This document shows, piece by piece, positions 33,160 to 42,273 of a stretch of 64,000 nt of DNA. Source of the DNA: Polynucleobacter paneuropaeus. Its GTDB lineage: Bacteria; Pseudomonadota; Gammaproteobacteria; Burkholderiales; Burkholderiaceae. The notes under the pieces were generated by a model that saw only the letters and a list, made by a program, of their open reading frames with translations, was not told where the DNA came from and did no database searches. The position numbers were made by a program, and so were the translations under genes. Location: positions 1,097,454 through 1,161,453 of the forward strand of contig NZ_CP030085.1 of the NCBI RefSeq assembly GCF_003261235.1, in the 5' to 3' direction. Within the stretch, counting starts at the first letter, position 1; each line of letters opens with the position of its first letter.

Positions 33160-33902
33160 AGACACTCCAATTCAGCTGCAATACCCAGGTGATCTGATAG
33201 GCGTAACCAGTCGTGCAGGATTTGCGCAGAATGAATCTTCAGGCCACGCACATAGATTCGATCCATTGCTAGCATGGGTTTAATGCTCGGAAAAGTTTTT
33301 GCTGGTGATCCTGTTAAAACTTCAAATACCTCCTTAAAACCTGCCTCCAGCATTGGGCCACTCACTCGCCTGCGCCAATCATTAAAGTCACCGGCCACAA
33401 TCGTAGGTTCATGATGGGCTAACTGTCCAATATAATGAATGATCTCCGCCAACTGTCGCTCCCTACCCTTCTGAAAAAGTGCGAGATGAACACAAAAGCA
33501 GTGGATTGCTTGTTCATTACCTGGCAGTCTAATTACGCTATGTAATAAGCCACGCTTCTCAAAGCGATAAGCAGAGATATCGTAATTCTTACCCTTTTGC
33601 AAAGGATGTTTCGAGAGAATGGCATTGCCGTGATGGCCATTGGCGTACTCTGCATTTTTGCCGTAATGCCAATCGTGCCAAAAGTCTTCTGACAAAAAAT
33701 GGGTGAGTTCTTTTTCAGGCCAATGACGATATCGACTCACACGTGTGCGATGCTCTTGCTGTAATTCTTGGAGAAATAATAGGTCGGGATGTTGGATCCG
33801 AATTTTTTGCCGCAATAGATGCACTGTCACATGACGATGCAATGGAGATACACCTTTATGCATATTGATACTAAGTACGGTAAATCGCTGAGATGAGGTC
33901 AT
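33156..33902 (-). CDS. Endonuclease/exonuclease/phosphatase family protein (YbhP-like)
   Basis: A 248-residue EEP-fold hydrolase: VLSINMHKGVS (metal Asn), DLLFLQELQQEH (metal Glu), FCVHLALF, IVAGDFNDW (catalytic Asp and Asn) and the final SDHLGIAAEL (Asp-His). The fold covers nucleases, sphingomyelinases and inositol phosphatases. Its position just before cardiolipin synthase, with ATGA overlaps on both sides, matches E. coli YbhP and points to phospholipid-related phosphodiester hydrolysis rather than DNA repair. That link is context. Confidence 0.87.
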   Translation of the reverse strand: MTSSQRFTVLSINMHKGVSPLHRHVTVHLLRQKIRIQHPDLLFLQELQQEHRTRVSRYRHWPEKELTHFLSEDFWHDWHYGKNAEYANGHHGNAILSKHPLQKGKNYDISAYRFEKRGLLHSVIRLPGNEQAIHCFCVHLALFQKGRERQLAEIIHYIGQLAHHEPTIVAGDFNDWRRRVSGPMLEAGFKEVFEVLTGSPAKTFPSIKPMLAMDRIYVRGLKIHSAQILHDWLRLSDHLGIAAELECL

Positions 33903-34102
33903 GCTTTGGAAGCCTCTGCACTTTGACGCCGGATTCGAGCAGAATAGATTTCTGCCTCAACTAACTCTTGGCATTGCATGCATTTATTACAAATGGAAGC
34001 AGCCTCACGCAACTCATCAATTGAATTGATATTGTGGCTGTCGAGGTAGTCTCGGAGATCCAAATCCAAGATCTCATTACAAAGACAAATGATTTGAGCC
34101 AT
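33899..34102 (-). CDS. BFD-like [2Fe-2S] ferredoxin
   Basis: Sixty-seven residues with the bacterioferritin-associated ferredoxin pattern: Cys6-x-Cys8 and Cys38-x2-Cys41 (plus Cys44), enough for one [2Fe-2S] cluster. BFD reduces ferric iron stored in bacterioferritin so that it can leave. No bacterioferritin gene is in the window. The stop TGA overlaps the ATG of the EEP gene, so it is the first gene of the BFD-EEP-cls-yqaA unit, an odd pairing of iron and phospholipid genes. The divergent tupB gene starts 65 bases away. Confidence 0.87.
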   Translation of the reverse strand: MAQIICLCNEILDLDLRDYLDSHNINSIDELREAASICNKCMQCQELVEAEIYSARIRRQSAEASKA

Positions 34103-34166
34103 TTACCGGAAGTGTGAAATCAATCGCATTAAAGCCATTTTGCCACCCCCTTGATAGAATCGAGTC

Positions 34167-34862
34167 ATGTTTAATGCATTTCAAGGCGCTTTTGCCCTTC
34201 TCGCCCACCAGGATCAAGCCCTACTGGGTATCGTATGGGTATCTCTTCAGGTTAGTCTGACCGCCCTTTTAATAGGCGCCCTGATTGGCCTGCCCTTAGG
34301 AGCGATCCTTGCAGTGGAAGAATTCAGGGGGAAAAAATTCGTCGTGGTCTTATTAAATACCCTGATGGGAGTTCCAACTGTCATTGTGGGCGTCTTGGTT
34401 TATTTGTTGCTATCGCGCTCTGGCCCCCTCGGTACGTTGGGCTGGCTATTTACCGTACCCGGCATGATCGTGGCGCAGATTTTGTTAACAACGCCTCTAA
34501 TCGCAGCCTTAAGTCGTCAAATATTAGAGGATGCTTGGCGCATTCATCGCGACTCTTTTTTAGCGCTTAAGCTACCTTACTCATCGACCCTGAAATGGCT
34601 CAGCTGGGACTGTCGCTTCTCACTCACGATTGCACTATTAGCTGGCTTAGCGAGAGCGATATCCGAAGTGGGCGCGGTCATGATTGTGGGTGGCAACATT
34701 GATCACTCCACGCGCACCATGACAACCGCCATCGCACTAGAGACTAGTAAGGGGGATTTACCTCTAGCCTTAGCACTCGGCATCATTCTGATGGGCGTAG
34801 TTTTATTAGCCAACCTCCTCACATTTATGGTTCGCCAGATTGCAGAGCGTCGCTATGCTTAA
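34167..34862 (+). CDS. tupB: Tungstate ABC transporter permease TupB
   Basis: A 231-residue ABC permease with about five to six helices. The EAA loop is in SRQILEDAWRIHRDSFLALKLPYSSTLKWL, and ISEVGAVMIVGGNIDHSTRTMTTAIALETSKGDLPLALALGIILMGVVLLANL is the strongly conserved C-terminal part of TupB/WtpB-like permeases. TupB pairs with TupC and with the periplasmic TupA encoded at 12941-13759. The tupC start lies inside the last codons of this gene, so translation is coupled. A related oxyanion such as molybdate is possible. Confidence 0.85.
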   Translation: MFNAFQGAFALLAHQDQALLGIVWVSLQVSLTALLIGALIGLPLGAILAVEEFRGKKFVVVLLNTLMGVPTVIVGVLVYLLLSRSGPLGTLGWLFTVPGMIVAQILLTTPLIAALSRQILEDAWRIHRDSFLALKLPYSSTLKWLSWDCRFSLTIALLAGLARAISEVGAVMIVGGNIDHSTRTMTTAIALETSKGDLPLALALGIILMGVVLLANLLTFMVRQIAERRYA

Positions 34863-35565
34863 TTCATCTGCACACACTCAACAATGGATTGAACTGAATC
34901 AGATTTTGGTTAAGGATGGGGGAAAAGTCATTCTGAATATTCCACATGCAAAGATTCATTTTGATCAGATGACGGCATTGATCGGCCCTAATGGCGCAGG
35001 CAAGACCACCCTACTTAAGCTTTTACATGGTCTGATTGAGCCTGATACTGGAACCATCTATTTTTCTAATCCCGCTCTTCGTAAAGCTTTGGTTTTACAT
35101 CACACCGCAATGATTAAAGCCTCTGCTAGAACCAATCTAGCGCTGGCTCAAGATAGTGACCGCTCAATATCTAATCAAGAAATCGAGCAGGCTCTAAAAC
35201 ATGCGGGTTTAGCCCACCTAGCGGATTGGCCAGCTCAGAAACTCTCAGCGGGTGAAAGACAAAAACTGTGTTTAGCTAGAGCGCTTTTACAGTCGCCCGA
35301 TCTCGTATTACTAGATGAGCCTACCGCTAATTTAGATCCGAACACTACTGAGCAAGTGGAGGCAATGATGCGGCAATATAAGCAGGATGGTATTGAGCTA
35401 CTATTTTCTTCGCACCAATTAGCTCAGGTCAAAAGACTTGCAGAGCAAGTGATCTTTATTGCTGAAGGTCAAATTCAAGAGATAGCAAAAACTAGTGAGT
35501 TTTTCTCGAATCCAAAAACGCTAGCAGCTCAACGCTTCTTGTCTCAAGAGCTTATTCAAGCCTAG
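34855..35565 (+). CDS. tupC: Tungstate ABC transporter ATPase TupC
   Basis: A 236-residue ATPase with Walker A GPNGAGKTT (44-52), signature LSAGERQKLCLARALL and Walker B LVLLDEPTANLD, then the H-loop SSHQ. ATG 34855 is inside the tupB stop region (8-base overlap); a TTG at 34840 is less likely. It lacks the C-terminal regulatory extension of ModC/WtpC. The stop codon is shared in a CTAG with the convergent mrp gene. Confidence 0.87.
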   Translation: MLNSSAHTQQWIELNQILVKDGGKVILNIPHAKIHFDQMTALIGPNGAGKTTLLKLLHGLIEPDTGTIYFSNPALRKALVLHHTAMIKASARTNLALAQDSDRSISNQEIEQALKHAGLAHLADWPAQKLSAGERQKLCLARALLQSPDLVLLDEPTANLDPNTTEQVEAMMRQYKQDGIELLFSSHQLAQVKRLAEQVIFIAEGQIQEIAKTSEFFSNPKTLAAQRFLSQELIQA

Positions 35566-36650
35566 GTGTTCTGAATCACAATATTCGGAAACTTACTACT
35601 CATATCCTTCGCAAGACCCGCAATCCGAATGGCAACTTGCCGAGCGATTTGCTTATAGACTTGACTAATTGCGCCATTGGGTTCAGCAACAACTGTTGGA
35701 CAGCCAGCATCCGATTGTTCCCGAATCGATAGGTTTAAGGGTAAAGACCCTAAGAAATCAACGCTATAGTCACTGCACATTTTTTGTCCGCCGCCTGAAC
35801 CAAATACATGCTCCTCATGACCGCAGCTTGGGCAGATATAGGTGCTCATATTTTCTACAATACCAATAATCGGAACGCCAACCTTCTCAAACATTTTGAG
35901 CCCTTTGCGCGCATCCAATAAAGCAATATCTTGGGGTGTAGTCACAATGACTGCTCCCGTTACGGGCACTTTTTGGCTGAGCGTTAACTGAATATCCCCT
36001 GTACCTGGTGGCATATCCACAATTAAATAATCTAAGTCACGCCACTGGGTTTGGCGTAGTAACTGTTCTAGAGCAGAAGTCACCATCGGACCGCGCCACA
36101 CCATCGGACTATCTTGATCAACCAGAAAACCGATCGAACTAGCCTGCAAGCCATGGCCCTCCATCGGCTCAATGGTGTTCTCTTCCACAGTCTGCGGACG
36201 CCCATTGATCCCCAGCATCATCGGCAAACTGGGGCCATAAATATCGGCATCCAAAATACCAACGCGAGCACCCTCAGCAGAAAGAGCTAGCGCCAAATTG
36301 GCTGCAGTTGTCGATTTTCCAACGCCACCTTTACCGCTGGCGACTGCAATAATATTTTTAACGCCAGGCAATAATTTCACACCCCGTTGAACGGTATGGG
36401 CGACGATATTGCTGCTGACAGTGACCTGAATATTTTTGACATCAGCTATCTTTTTTAGGGCAGCAATCACTAAATCCTGAATGGCCTGAAATTGGCTTTT
36501 AGCAGGATAACCCAGTACCACTTCCAATTGAATATTGTTATCGCTTACGCTCAGATTTTTAATTGAGCCAGAGGACATCAAATCGATTTTGCTATCGGGA
36601 TTAATAATGCTTCGTAGTACTGTCTCAACGTTTTCAACTGTGACTGCCAA
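35562..36650 (-). CDS. mrp: Mrp/ApbC iron-sulfur carrier ATPase
   Basis: A 362-residue P-loop protein. An N-terminal DUF59/MIP18-like domain (about 1-85) is followed by GKGGVGKSTTAANLA (106-120, deviant Walker A), DADIYGPSLPMMLG, DMPPGTGDIQLTL and YICPSCGHEEHVFG with the CxxC that holds the bridging [4Fe-4S] cluster. ApbC-type proteins carry Fe-S clusters to target enzymes. The stop TAG lies tail-to-tail with that of tupC, the two sharing a CTAG. Confidence 0.94.
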   Translation of the reverse strand: MAVTVENVETVLRSIINPDSKIDLMSSGSIKNLSVSDNNIQLEVVLGYPAKSQFQAIQDLVIAALKKIADVKNIQVTVSSNIVAHTVQRGVKLLPGVKNIIAVASGKGGVGKSTTAANLALALSAEGARVGILDADIYGPSLPMMLGINGRPQTVEENTIEPMEGHGLQASSIGFLVDQDSPMVWRGPMVTSALEQLLRQTQWRDLDYLIVDMPPGTGDIQLTLSQKVPVTGAVIVTTPQDIALLDARKGLKMFEKVGVPIIGIVENMSTYICPSCGHEEHVFGSGGGQKMCSDYSVDFLGSLPLNLSIREQSDAGCPTVVAEPNGAISQVYKQIARQVAIRIAGLAKDMSSKFPNIVIQNT

Positions 36651-36718
36651 AATGCTCTCCTAAGGGTCTTGCTCATGTGGGCAAGCTGATTTATCTAGAG
36701 TATCTTAATGCTTGCGGA

Positions 36719-37519
36719 CTATTTACGTATTAACTCAATATCACCATAGTAGGCACGAGTTTCCGATTGAGTATTGTCGGTATCCGTAAGCAAGGCAATG
36801 CCAATAACCTTACCAGCTGCCTCACCATAAGCCTTTTGGTAATCAGCTGATAAGTCACGCTCATGCAAGCGCCACTCGCCGATATGCTCTTGACCAGAGT
36901 CCACCACAATCATTTTGACTCGGGTTGTACGGGGATTATCAAGGGTGGTATCTACTGGTGTTTTACCTGACCAGATATACATTAAGGTGGCGTACGGCAT
37001 TTCTTGACCACTAATTAAATTGGCTAATTCGAAATTCATTTTCTCCTTAAGGGAGAGTTTTGATTTATTACCATCAAAAGCGACCATGATTCTGAGGGGA
37101 GCATCATCATTTTGTTGATCGGCATTATCGGCTGCAGGAATCATCCCCGTAGCTTTCCATTCCCAACGTAGCCATAAATTTTGAGCTGATCGTGGTACTA
37201 GCTTAATTGCTAAACCTGAAGCTGCTGTTTTTGAACTCGCACTCAGAACCGTTCTACCCTGATATTTTTCTAAGTGATATACCGTATTCTTTTTAAACGG
37301 AGCAATTCGATAAAAAGTCCACCCCGTAGGCATTGTTGCCCCACTACTTTGATTGGAGAACTTCGGTAAGTTCTCTTGGGTCGGTAAAGCTTCGGCTGGA
37401 GTTGAACTTGAGGAGTCCTCATTCACACTAGCGCATGCGGAAATGAGCATCATCAAGACGATTAATAAAAACCGGATGGGCTTATCAAAACAGGTCCAGA
37501 TGGTGGATACAGAGTACAT
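36719..37519 (-). CDS. DUF3047 lipoprotein
   Basis: A 266-residue exported protein; the lipoprotein signal runs IRFLLIVLMMLISACAS, lipobox ISAC with Cys at about residue 29. The mature domain shows LWLRWEWKATGMIP, DDAPLRIMVAFDGNKS, MNFELANLISGQEMPYATLMYIWSGK and VGKVIGIALLTDTDNT-like features of DUF3047. The family is of unknown function and is often found beside glycosyltransferase genes. It is divergent from the GT39-like operon with a 70-base gap. Confidence 0.85.
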   Translation of the reverse strand: MYSVSTIWTCFDKPIRFLLIVLMMLISACASVNEDSSSSTPAEALPTQENLPKFSNQSSGATMPTGWTFYRIAPFKKNTVYHLEKYQGRTVLSASSKTAASGLAIKLVPRSAQNLWLRWEWKATGMIPAADNADQQNDDAPLRIMVAFDGNKSKLSLKEKMNFELANLISGQEMPYATLMYIWSGKTPVDTTLDNPRTTRVKMIVVDSGQEHIGEWRLHERDLSADYQKAYGEAAGKVIGIALLTDTDNTQSETRAYYGDIELIRK

Positions 37520-37589
37520 AAGATGAATTGTCCCAAATATTGAGCTGACTGAGTCTAAAATCGGTGAAGCTTATTCTGAGTCCGACACC

Positions 37590-39110
37590 ATGCGCCAATA
37601 TCCCCCTTCTGCCTGGGCAATCTTTAGCATCTTGATCGCTGCGCTGGTTCACTTTGGCTTGGGCTTTGCAATTGAATTCTCGGTTGATGAAGCACACTAC
37701 GCTCTATATGCCCAGCACTTAGCTTTCAGTTATTTTGATCACCCGCCCCTAGTCGGATGGATACAGTGGCCCTTAATCAGTTTGACTTCAAATGAAGGAA
37801 TCATTCGCTTGGTTCCGGAGTTGTTGTGGGTGCTGTCTTGCTACGGTGTATTTCTAGTTAGCAAAGAACTCCATCGCCTCATTCAAGGTCGTAATGCGGG
37901 TTATCTCACCAGCGCACTTCCTTCTGCTAATACCTGTGCTTTGATGTCAGTACTTTGCATCATTGCTGCGCCTCTTCCCCATGTTCTCGCAGTTGGCTTG
38001 CTGCCAGATAGTATTCTGATCCCTCTCAGTCTGGGCATCATGCTGATGTCTATACGATGGATCCGCAAAGATACTTATGCCGCAAGTGATTGGCTTGTGC
38101 TTGGCATTCTTTTGGGCTTAGCCGGACTGAGCAAATACACTGCCTGCTTTACTGCCTTAGCCCTCTTCATCGTCTTTCTGCTACACCCTAGAAAAACTTG
38201 GATCCGCCAAGGTGGATTTTGGCTGGCTTTGCTCATTGCCCTTATTCTGATTAGCCCGGTCCTGTATTGGAATATGACCCATGACTGGATTTCCTTTCGA
38301 TACCAAATCGCTCATGGCGGTGGTTCTTCATGGGCATGGCGAAGAGTTGCTGCATTCTTAGGTCTGCAGGTGCTCTGCTTTGGACCTCTCATCATTATTG
38401 GCGCTTTTTTATTCTGCAAAGATTGTTTGTATACCAGCCGTCGCTCCATGATTGCGCTCTTGAGTTTCTTTGTTATTCCTTTTGTAATTTTTGCAGCGCT
38501 CTCCGGCGGTGGGGGTTTGCCGCATTGGACTAGTCCCGCCTGGTTTTGTCTGGCGCCTTTTTCTGGCATTGGTTTAGCAAAGGCCTGGTCTATACGTCAC
38601 CGCTTTTGGATTAAGTTTCTGTTGATATTGCAAATTACGCTTTGTCTAATGGGTTTTGTTTATGTTTTATCCGGTGGTATCAATACAGCAGCGATTAAGA
38701 GCAATCCAATTGCCGATCTTTACGGCTGGAAACTGGCCGGCCAAAAAGCAGCGGAACTTGTGCGAGCAAATCAGGTTCAAGGAATTGCTGTTCAGAATTG
38801 GACTCTCGGCAGCCGCATTGCTTGGTACGCTCATCCTTTGCCTGTATTTATTCTTGATCAACGCCAAGACCAGTTTGATCTCTGGTTTGGGGAGCTCCCT
38901 TTAGGTAGCTCAGTTTTGTTGGTCAATTGGACTGGTATGCCATTTAATCAACCAACACTAGATAAGCCCATCGACGGGCCTTCAGGCGAGAAGTTCGCCT
39001 TTGGCGAATGCAAACCCATAGAGCACATTGCCATTGAGCGATTTGGCCAAAATTTATCCAGTTTTGAATTTAGCCTATGTAGTCATTGGCAGAAAACGGG
39101 TTTACGGTAG
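37590..39110 (+). CDS. GT39-like membrane glycosyltransferase
   Basis: A 506-residue GT-C protein. After the first helix, FSVDEAHYALYAQHLAFSYFDHPPLVGW (about 30-57) carries the DE motif and the HPP motif of the ArnT/PMT (GT39/GT83) family, the acidic pair being catalytic. About eleven helices follow, and residues 360-506 form a soluble periplasmic domain. The enzyme should transfer a sugar from a polyprenyl phosphate to an envelope acceptor. It opens a run of five genes on this strand (to 43149) with gaps of 51, 9, 4 and 3 bases. Sugar and acceptor are unknown. Confidence 0.87.
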   Translation: MRQYPPSAWAIFSILIAALVHFGLGFAIEFSVDEAHYALYAQHLAFSYFDHPPLVGWIQWPLISLTSNEGIIRLVPELLWVLSCYGVFLVSKELHRLIQGRNAGYLTSALPSANTCALMSVLCIIAAPLPHVLAVGLLPDSILIPLSLGIMLMSIRWIRKDTYAASDWLVLGILLGLAGLSKYTACFTALALFIVFLLHPRKTWIRQGGFWLALLIALILISPVLYWNMTHDWISFRYQIAHGGGSSWAWRRVAAFLGLQVLCFGPLIIIGAFLFCKDCLYTSRRSMIALLSFFVIPFVIFAALSGGGGLPHWTSPAWFCLAPFSGIGLAKAWSIRHRFWIKFLLILQITLCLMGFVYVLSGGINTAAIKSNPIADLYGWKLAGQKAAELVRANQVQGIAVQNWTLGSRIAWYAHPLPVFILDQRQDQFDLWFGELPLGSSVLLVNWTGMPFNQPTLDKPIDGPSGEKFAFGECKPIEHIAIERFGQNLSSFEFSLCSHWQKTGLR

Positions 39111-39161
39111 TAATTCTTTAAATTCAAGGTCTAAGCAGCCTAAAGCATTATCCTTAGGCCT

Positions 39162-40214
39162 ATGAATCCTCAATCCTCAGCCACCCCCAGCCCCAGCACT
39201 GGGTGGAAGTCCCTACTGAAGAAAGCCTGGCCTACTATCCGGATTTTGCTGTCGATAGCCCTGCTTTGGAAAGCAACCAGTGGTATCAATTGGGATGCCC
39301 TCATCCACTCCGAGATCCAAATGCAGCCCTTATGGTTTGCAGCAGCGGGTGGGGCTATCCTGTTGGCTTTTATTTGCGGTGGCTTGCGTTGGGGAATGCT
39401 CATGCGACAAGTTGGTTTTCGTGCAAGTCTCAAGGATTATGTCGCCCTGTACTTTGCCGGTGGTCTCATCAATCAAGGTTTACCTAGTACCCTTGGTGGT
39501 GATAGCTACAGGGCAATCACAGCGAGTCATCTAGATGGTCAAGGTCACTTTACTGAGCAGAAAGTCTTAGATGAAGAGCTTCATCACGCAGTCGATCTTG
39601 AACACGCAAAACCCAAGCTGCGTTTGAGTTTTTCAATGGTTTTTGTCGATCGGCTGCTCGGCCTTGCAGGCAATAATCTATTGGGCGCCCTAGGATTAAT
39701 TGTGGGTGGAGCAACCTTAGCCAGCTGGGGAACAAGCTTGGGCTATGCCCTTATGGCGATAATGATTTTCTCGGGCCTATTGATTGCTTTTATTTTGGCC
39801 TGGACCCCTGCTCGCAATCTTTTGCAAAAGTTTCTAATGAAATTGAATTTGGGTGATGCTCTGCCTGGTATCCGTTTTGCTTTTTCTTGGCCAATCAATG
39901 TTGGACAAGCAGCAGTTGCCATGAGCATTCATTTCTTTACAATCCTGGCGCTGGGTTTTTGTCTCAAGGCTTATGGCGCAGAAGCTCCCTTGGAAGGCCT
40001 CATGATTGGCTTACCAGCCCTCAGCTTATTGTTAATGCTGCCAATTAGTATTTCTGGATGGGGCTTACGAGAAGCCACCCTCTCTTCTGTGCTAACCCTC
40101 TGGGCAGTTAATCCTTCTGTGACCGTGCTAGCCTCGATTAGCTATGGCGCATTAACTGTTTTATGTGTTTTGCCCGGTGCATTTATTCTATTAAAACGAA
40201 AGTCTTCTCTTTAG
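39162..40214 (+). CDS. YbhN/LPG-synthase TM-like flippase-like membrane protein
   Basis: A 350-residue protein with about eight helices, the lysylphosphatidylglycerol synthase transmembrane region fold (UPF0104/YbhN). The core SLKDYVALYFAGGLINQGLPSTLGGDSYRA and FVDRLLGLAGNNLLGALGL and the end SISGWGLREATLSSVL are characteristic. No C-terminal aminoacyl-transferase domain is present. Related proteins sit next to glycosyltransferases and have been proposed to move lipids across the membrane. Start ATG 39162 is 51 bases after the previous stop. The function is inferred from family and context. Confidence 0.82.
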   Translation: MNPQSSATPSPSTGWKSLLKKAWPTIRILLSIALLWKATSGINWDALIHSEIQMQPLWFAAAGGAILLAFICGGLRWGMLMRQVGFRASLKDYVALYFAGGLINQGLPSTLGGDSYRAITASHLDGQGHFTEQKVLDEELHHAVDLEHAKPKLRLSFSMVFVDRLLGLAGNNLLGALGLIVGGATLASWGTSLGYALMAIMIFSGLLIAFILAWTPARNLLQKFLMKLNLGDALPGIRFAFSWPINVGQAAVAMSIHFFTILALGFCLKAYGAEAPLEGLMIGLPALSLLLMLPISISGWGLREATLSSVLTLWAVNPSVTVLASISYGALTVLCVLPGAFILLKRKSSL

Positions 40215-40223
40215 AGCCTAACT

Positions 40224-41483
40224 ATGAGTATTAGTGTCAATACCATGCGTGCCATCGACCACTGGGTTGGTGTTCCTTTGTGCGCCTTAGTCAGCCCTCT
40301 CGTCGCATTAGTCGACCGCATTAAGAGCCTCTTTACGCCTACGCTTGAGGCTCCTAAAAAATTACTCTTTATTGAATTATCCGAAATGGGTAGCGCTATT
40401 TTGGTGGACCCAGCGATGCGTAACGCTCAAGCTCGTGGCGCAGAACTATTTTTCTTAATCTTCAAGAGCAATCGCGCCAGCCTATCTTTACTTAATACCG
40501 TTAAGCCGGAGAATATTTTTACGATCGATTCTTCCAGCTTGGGCGGCTTAATTAAAGATACGCTACGGTTTTTATGGATTGCGCGCTGCCACAAAATTGA
40601 TACCGTCATTGATCTCGAGCTCTTCTCTCGCTTCACTGCCCTGCTCACTGGCTTATGTGGTGCCCAGCGCCGAGTCGGCTATCACATCTTTCATGGTGAA
40701 GGCTTATGGCGTGGCACGATGTTGACACGCAAGGTCCATTACAACCCGCATATTCACATTACTAAGAATTTCCTATCCCTGATTCATGCGGCTTATGCCA
40801 AAGAGATTGAAGTGCCTTTTAGCAAGATTCAGATTTTAGATTCGGAAGTGCGACTTGAACAAGCCATCATTGATACTCAGGTCAAGAATGCAGTGCTCGA
40901 GCGAATTGTAAAGTTGGCCAGTTCCGCCGGCATTCCTTTTGCTCATGGTAGACAACGTCTGATTCTGATTAACCCCAATGCCAGTGATTTGCTGCCGCAA
41001 CGTCGCTGGGCTCAAGCCCGTTTCTCCGAATTAATTCAATCTATCGCAAAGCGTTACCCCGATGATTTGATTCTGATTACAGGTTCACCCGCTGAGATTG
41101 CCTATGTAGAAACTGTTCGGTCGGTTGCTAATGTTGCGCATGCCCTCAATTTTGCAGGGCAAGTTAGCTTCTCAGAACTACCCGCTCTCTATACTCTGTC
41201 GGATGTCATGGTGACCAATGATTCTGGTCCTGGACATTTTTCTGCAGTGACGCCTTTGAGAACGATCGTGTTATTTGGACCAGAAACACCTGCACTGTAT
41301 GGTTCATTAGGCAACTCGATTTCGATTACAGCGAACTTGGCTTGCTCGCCTTGCGTCAGCGCTGCTAACCACCGCAAGACCCCCTGTCATAACAATGTCT
41401 GTATGCAAGCCATTAGCGTTAAGCAAGTGATGGAAAAGGTCGAGTTGCAGTTACAGGCAGCCGATCTCGCTAAGCAAGCTTGA
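40224..41483 (+). CDS. Glycosyltransferase family 9 (heptosyltransferase-like)
   Basis: A 419-residue GT-B enzyme. LLFIELSEMGSAILVDPAMRNAQ (about 43-65) is the N-terminal motif replacing the usual family GD-LL pattern, LILINPNASDLLPQRRW is the donor loop, and VMVTNDSGPGHFSAVTPLRTIVLFGPETPALYG is the C-terminal donor-binding region. GT9 members add heptose to lipopolysaccharide core. Family GT9 usually starts with a proline/glycine loop (R-x-G-D-x-L/V), and here it reads ELSEMGSAIL, a difference that may reflect a different acceptor. Residues 1-40 form an extra N-terminal segment. Confidence 0.85.
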   Translation: MSISVNTMRAIDHWVGVPLCALVSPLVALVDRIKSLFTPTLEAPKKLLFIELSEMGSAILVDPAMRNAQARGAELFFLIFKSNRASLSLLNTVKPENIFTIDSSSLGGLIKDTLRFLWIARCHKIDTVIDLELFSRFTALLTGLCGAQRRVGYHIFHGEGLWRGTMLTRKVHYNPHIHITKNFLSLIHAAYAKEIEVPFSKIQILDSEVRLEQAIIDTQVKNAVLERIVKLASSAGIPFAHGRQRLILINPNASDLLPQRRWAQARFSELIQSIAKRYPDDLILITGSPAEIAYVETVRSVANVAHALNFAGQVSFSELPALYTLSDVMVTNDSGPGHFSAVTPLRTIVLFGPETPALYGSLGNSISITANLACSPCVSAANHRKTPCHNNVCMQAISVKQVMEKVELQLQAADLAKQA

Positions 41484-41487
41484 TTCC

Positions 41488-42270
41488 ATGACATATCAAC
41501 GCCCTTCTTTGTTGGTATGTTGTGCGCCTGTTCTACCCTTAGCATTAGGCTTGCTGATCTACTTTGGTGGCATCCAGAACAGCAGTTTTCTATTCATCAA
41601 TCAAATCACACAGAATGTTCCCGATCGAATTTGGGCGGGCCTGACCTTTTTAGGAAATGGCTGGGGCACATTTGCGCTTGCCTTTCCTTTACTCTTGTTA
41701 GCCCCACGCTTACTCAGTGCTGGCATCTTTGCAGGATTATTGGGCGGCTTAGCCATTGCCATTCTCAAACCACTGGTGAACTTACCTAGACCCGCAAGTG
41801 TTTTGGCTAGCGGTGACTTTCATCAAATTGGCGAAGCTCTACTTTATAACTCCATGCCATCAGGCCATACCTTAACGGCCTTCGCCGTCGCAAGCGGTCT
41901 TTACTTTGCTTGTGAAATCGATAAGCGCAAGCCTTTGCTCTGCTTATTTGCCTTAGCATCTCTGGTTGGCTTATCCCGCAGCGCGGTGGGTGCTCACTGG
42001 TTAAGTGATGAGTTCGTAGCAGCTGCAATTGGTCTTTGGTGCGGAATCCTCGGCTCTTTTCTGGCTAGCTTGATTCCCGATAGTCAACTGTTCTTGAGTA
42101 AGTGGTGGCCCCGCTTTATTGCACTGTGCGGCTTATTGACCATCTACCCTTTGCTCACCCAAACCATGGATTCGGATTTAAATCACCCTTTGCAATATGC
42201 CTGCGCCCTACTGATTGCAATTACCTTAGCGCTCTTTGTGCGGGCACAGCGCACTCAGTCCAGTCGCTAA
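41488..42270 (+). CDS. PAP2 family phosphatase
   Basis: A 260-residue membrane phosphatase with KPLVNLPRPA (motif 1), SMPSGHTLTAF (motif 2) and SRSAVGAHWLSDEF (motif 3), holding the Lys/Arg, Ser-x-His and Arg/His residues of the type 2 phosphatidic acid phosphatase site. The probable substrates are undecaprenyl pyrophosphate, lipid A phosphates or phosphatidic acid. ATG lies 4 bases past the GT9 stop and rlmJ begins 3 bases past this stop. In this operon a role in carrier-lipid recycling or lipid A dephosphorylation is plausible. Confidence 0.88.
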   Translation: MTYQRPSLLVCCAPVLPLALGLLIYFGGIQNSSFLFINQITQNVPDRIWAGLTFLGNGWGTFALAFPLLLLAPRLLSAGIFAGLLGGLAIAILKPLVNLPRPASVLASGDFHQIGEALLYNSMPSGHTLTAFAVASGLYFACEIDKRKPLLCLFALASLVGLSRSAVGAHWLSDEFVAAAIGLWCGILGSFLASLIPDSQLFLSKWWPRFIALCGLLTIYPLLTQTMDSDLNHPLQYACALLIAITLALFVRAQRTQSSR

Positions 42271-42273
42271 TTC

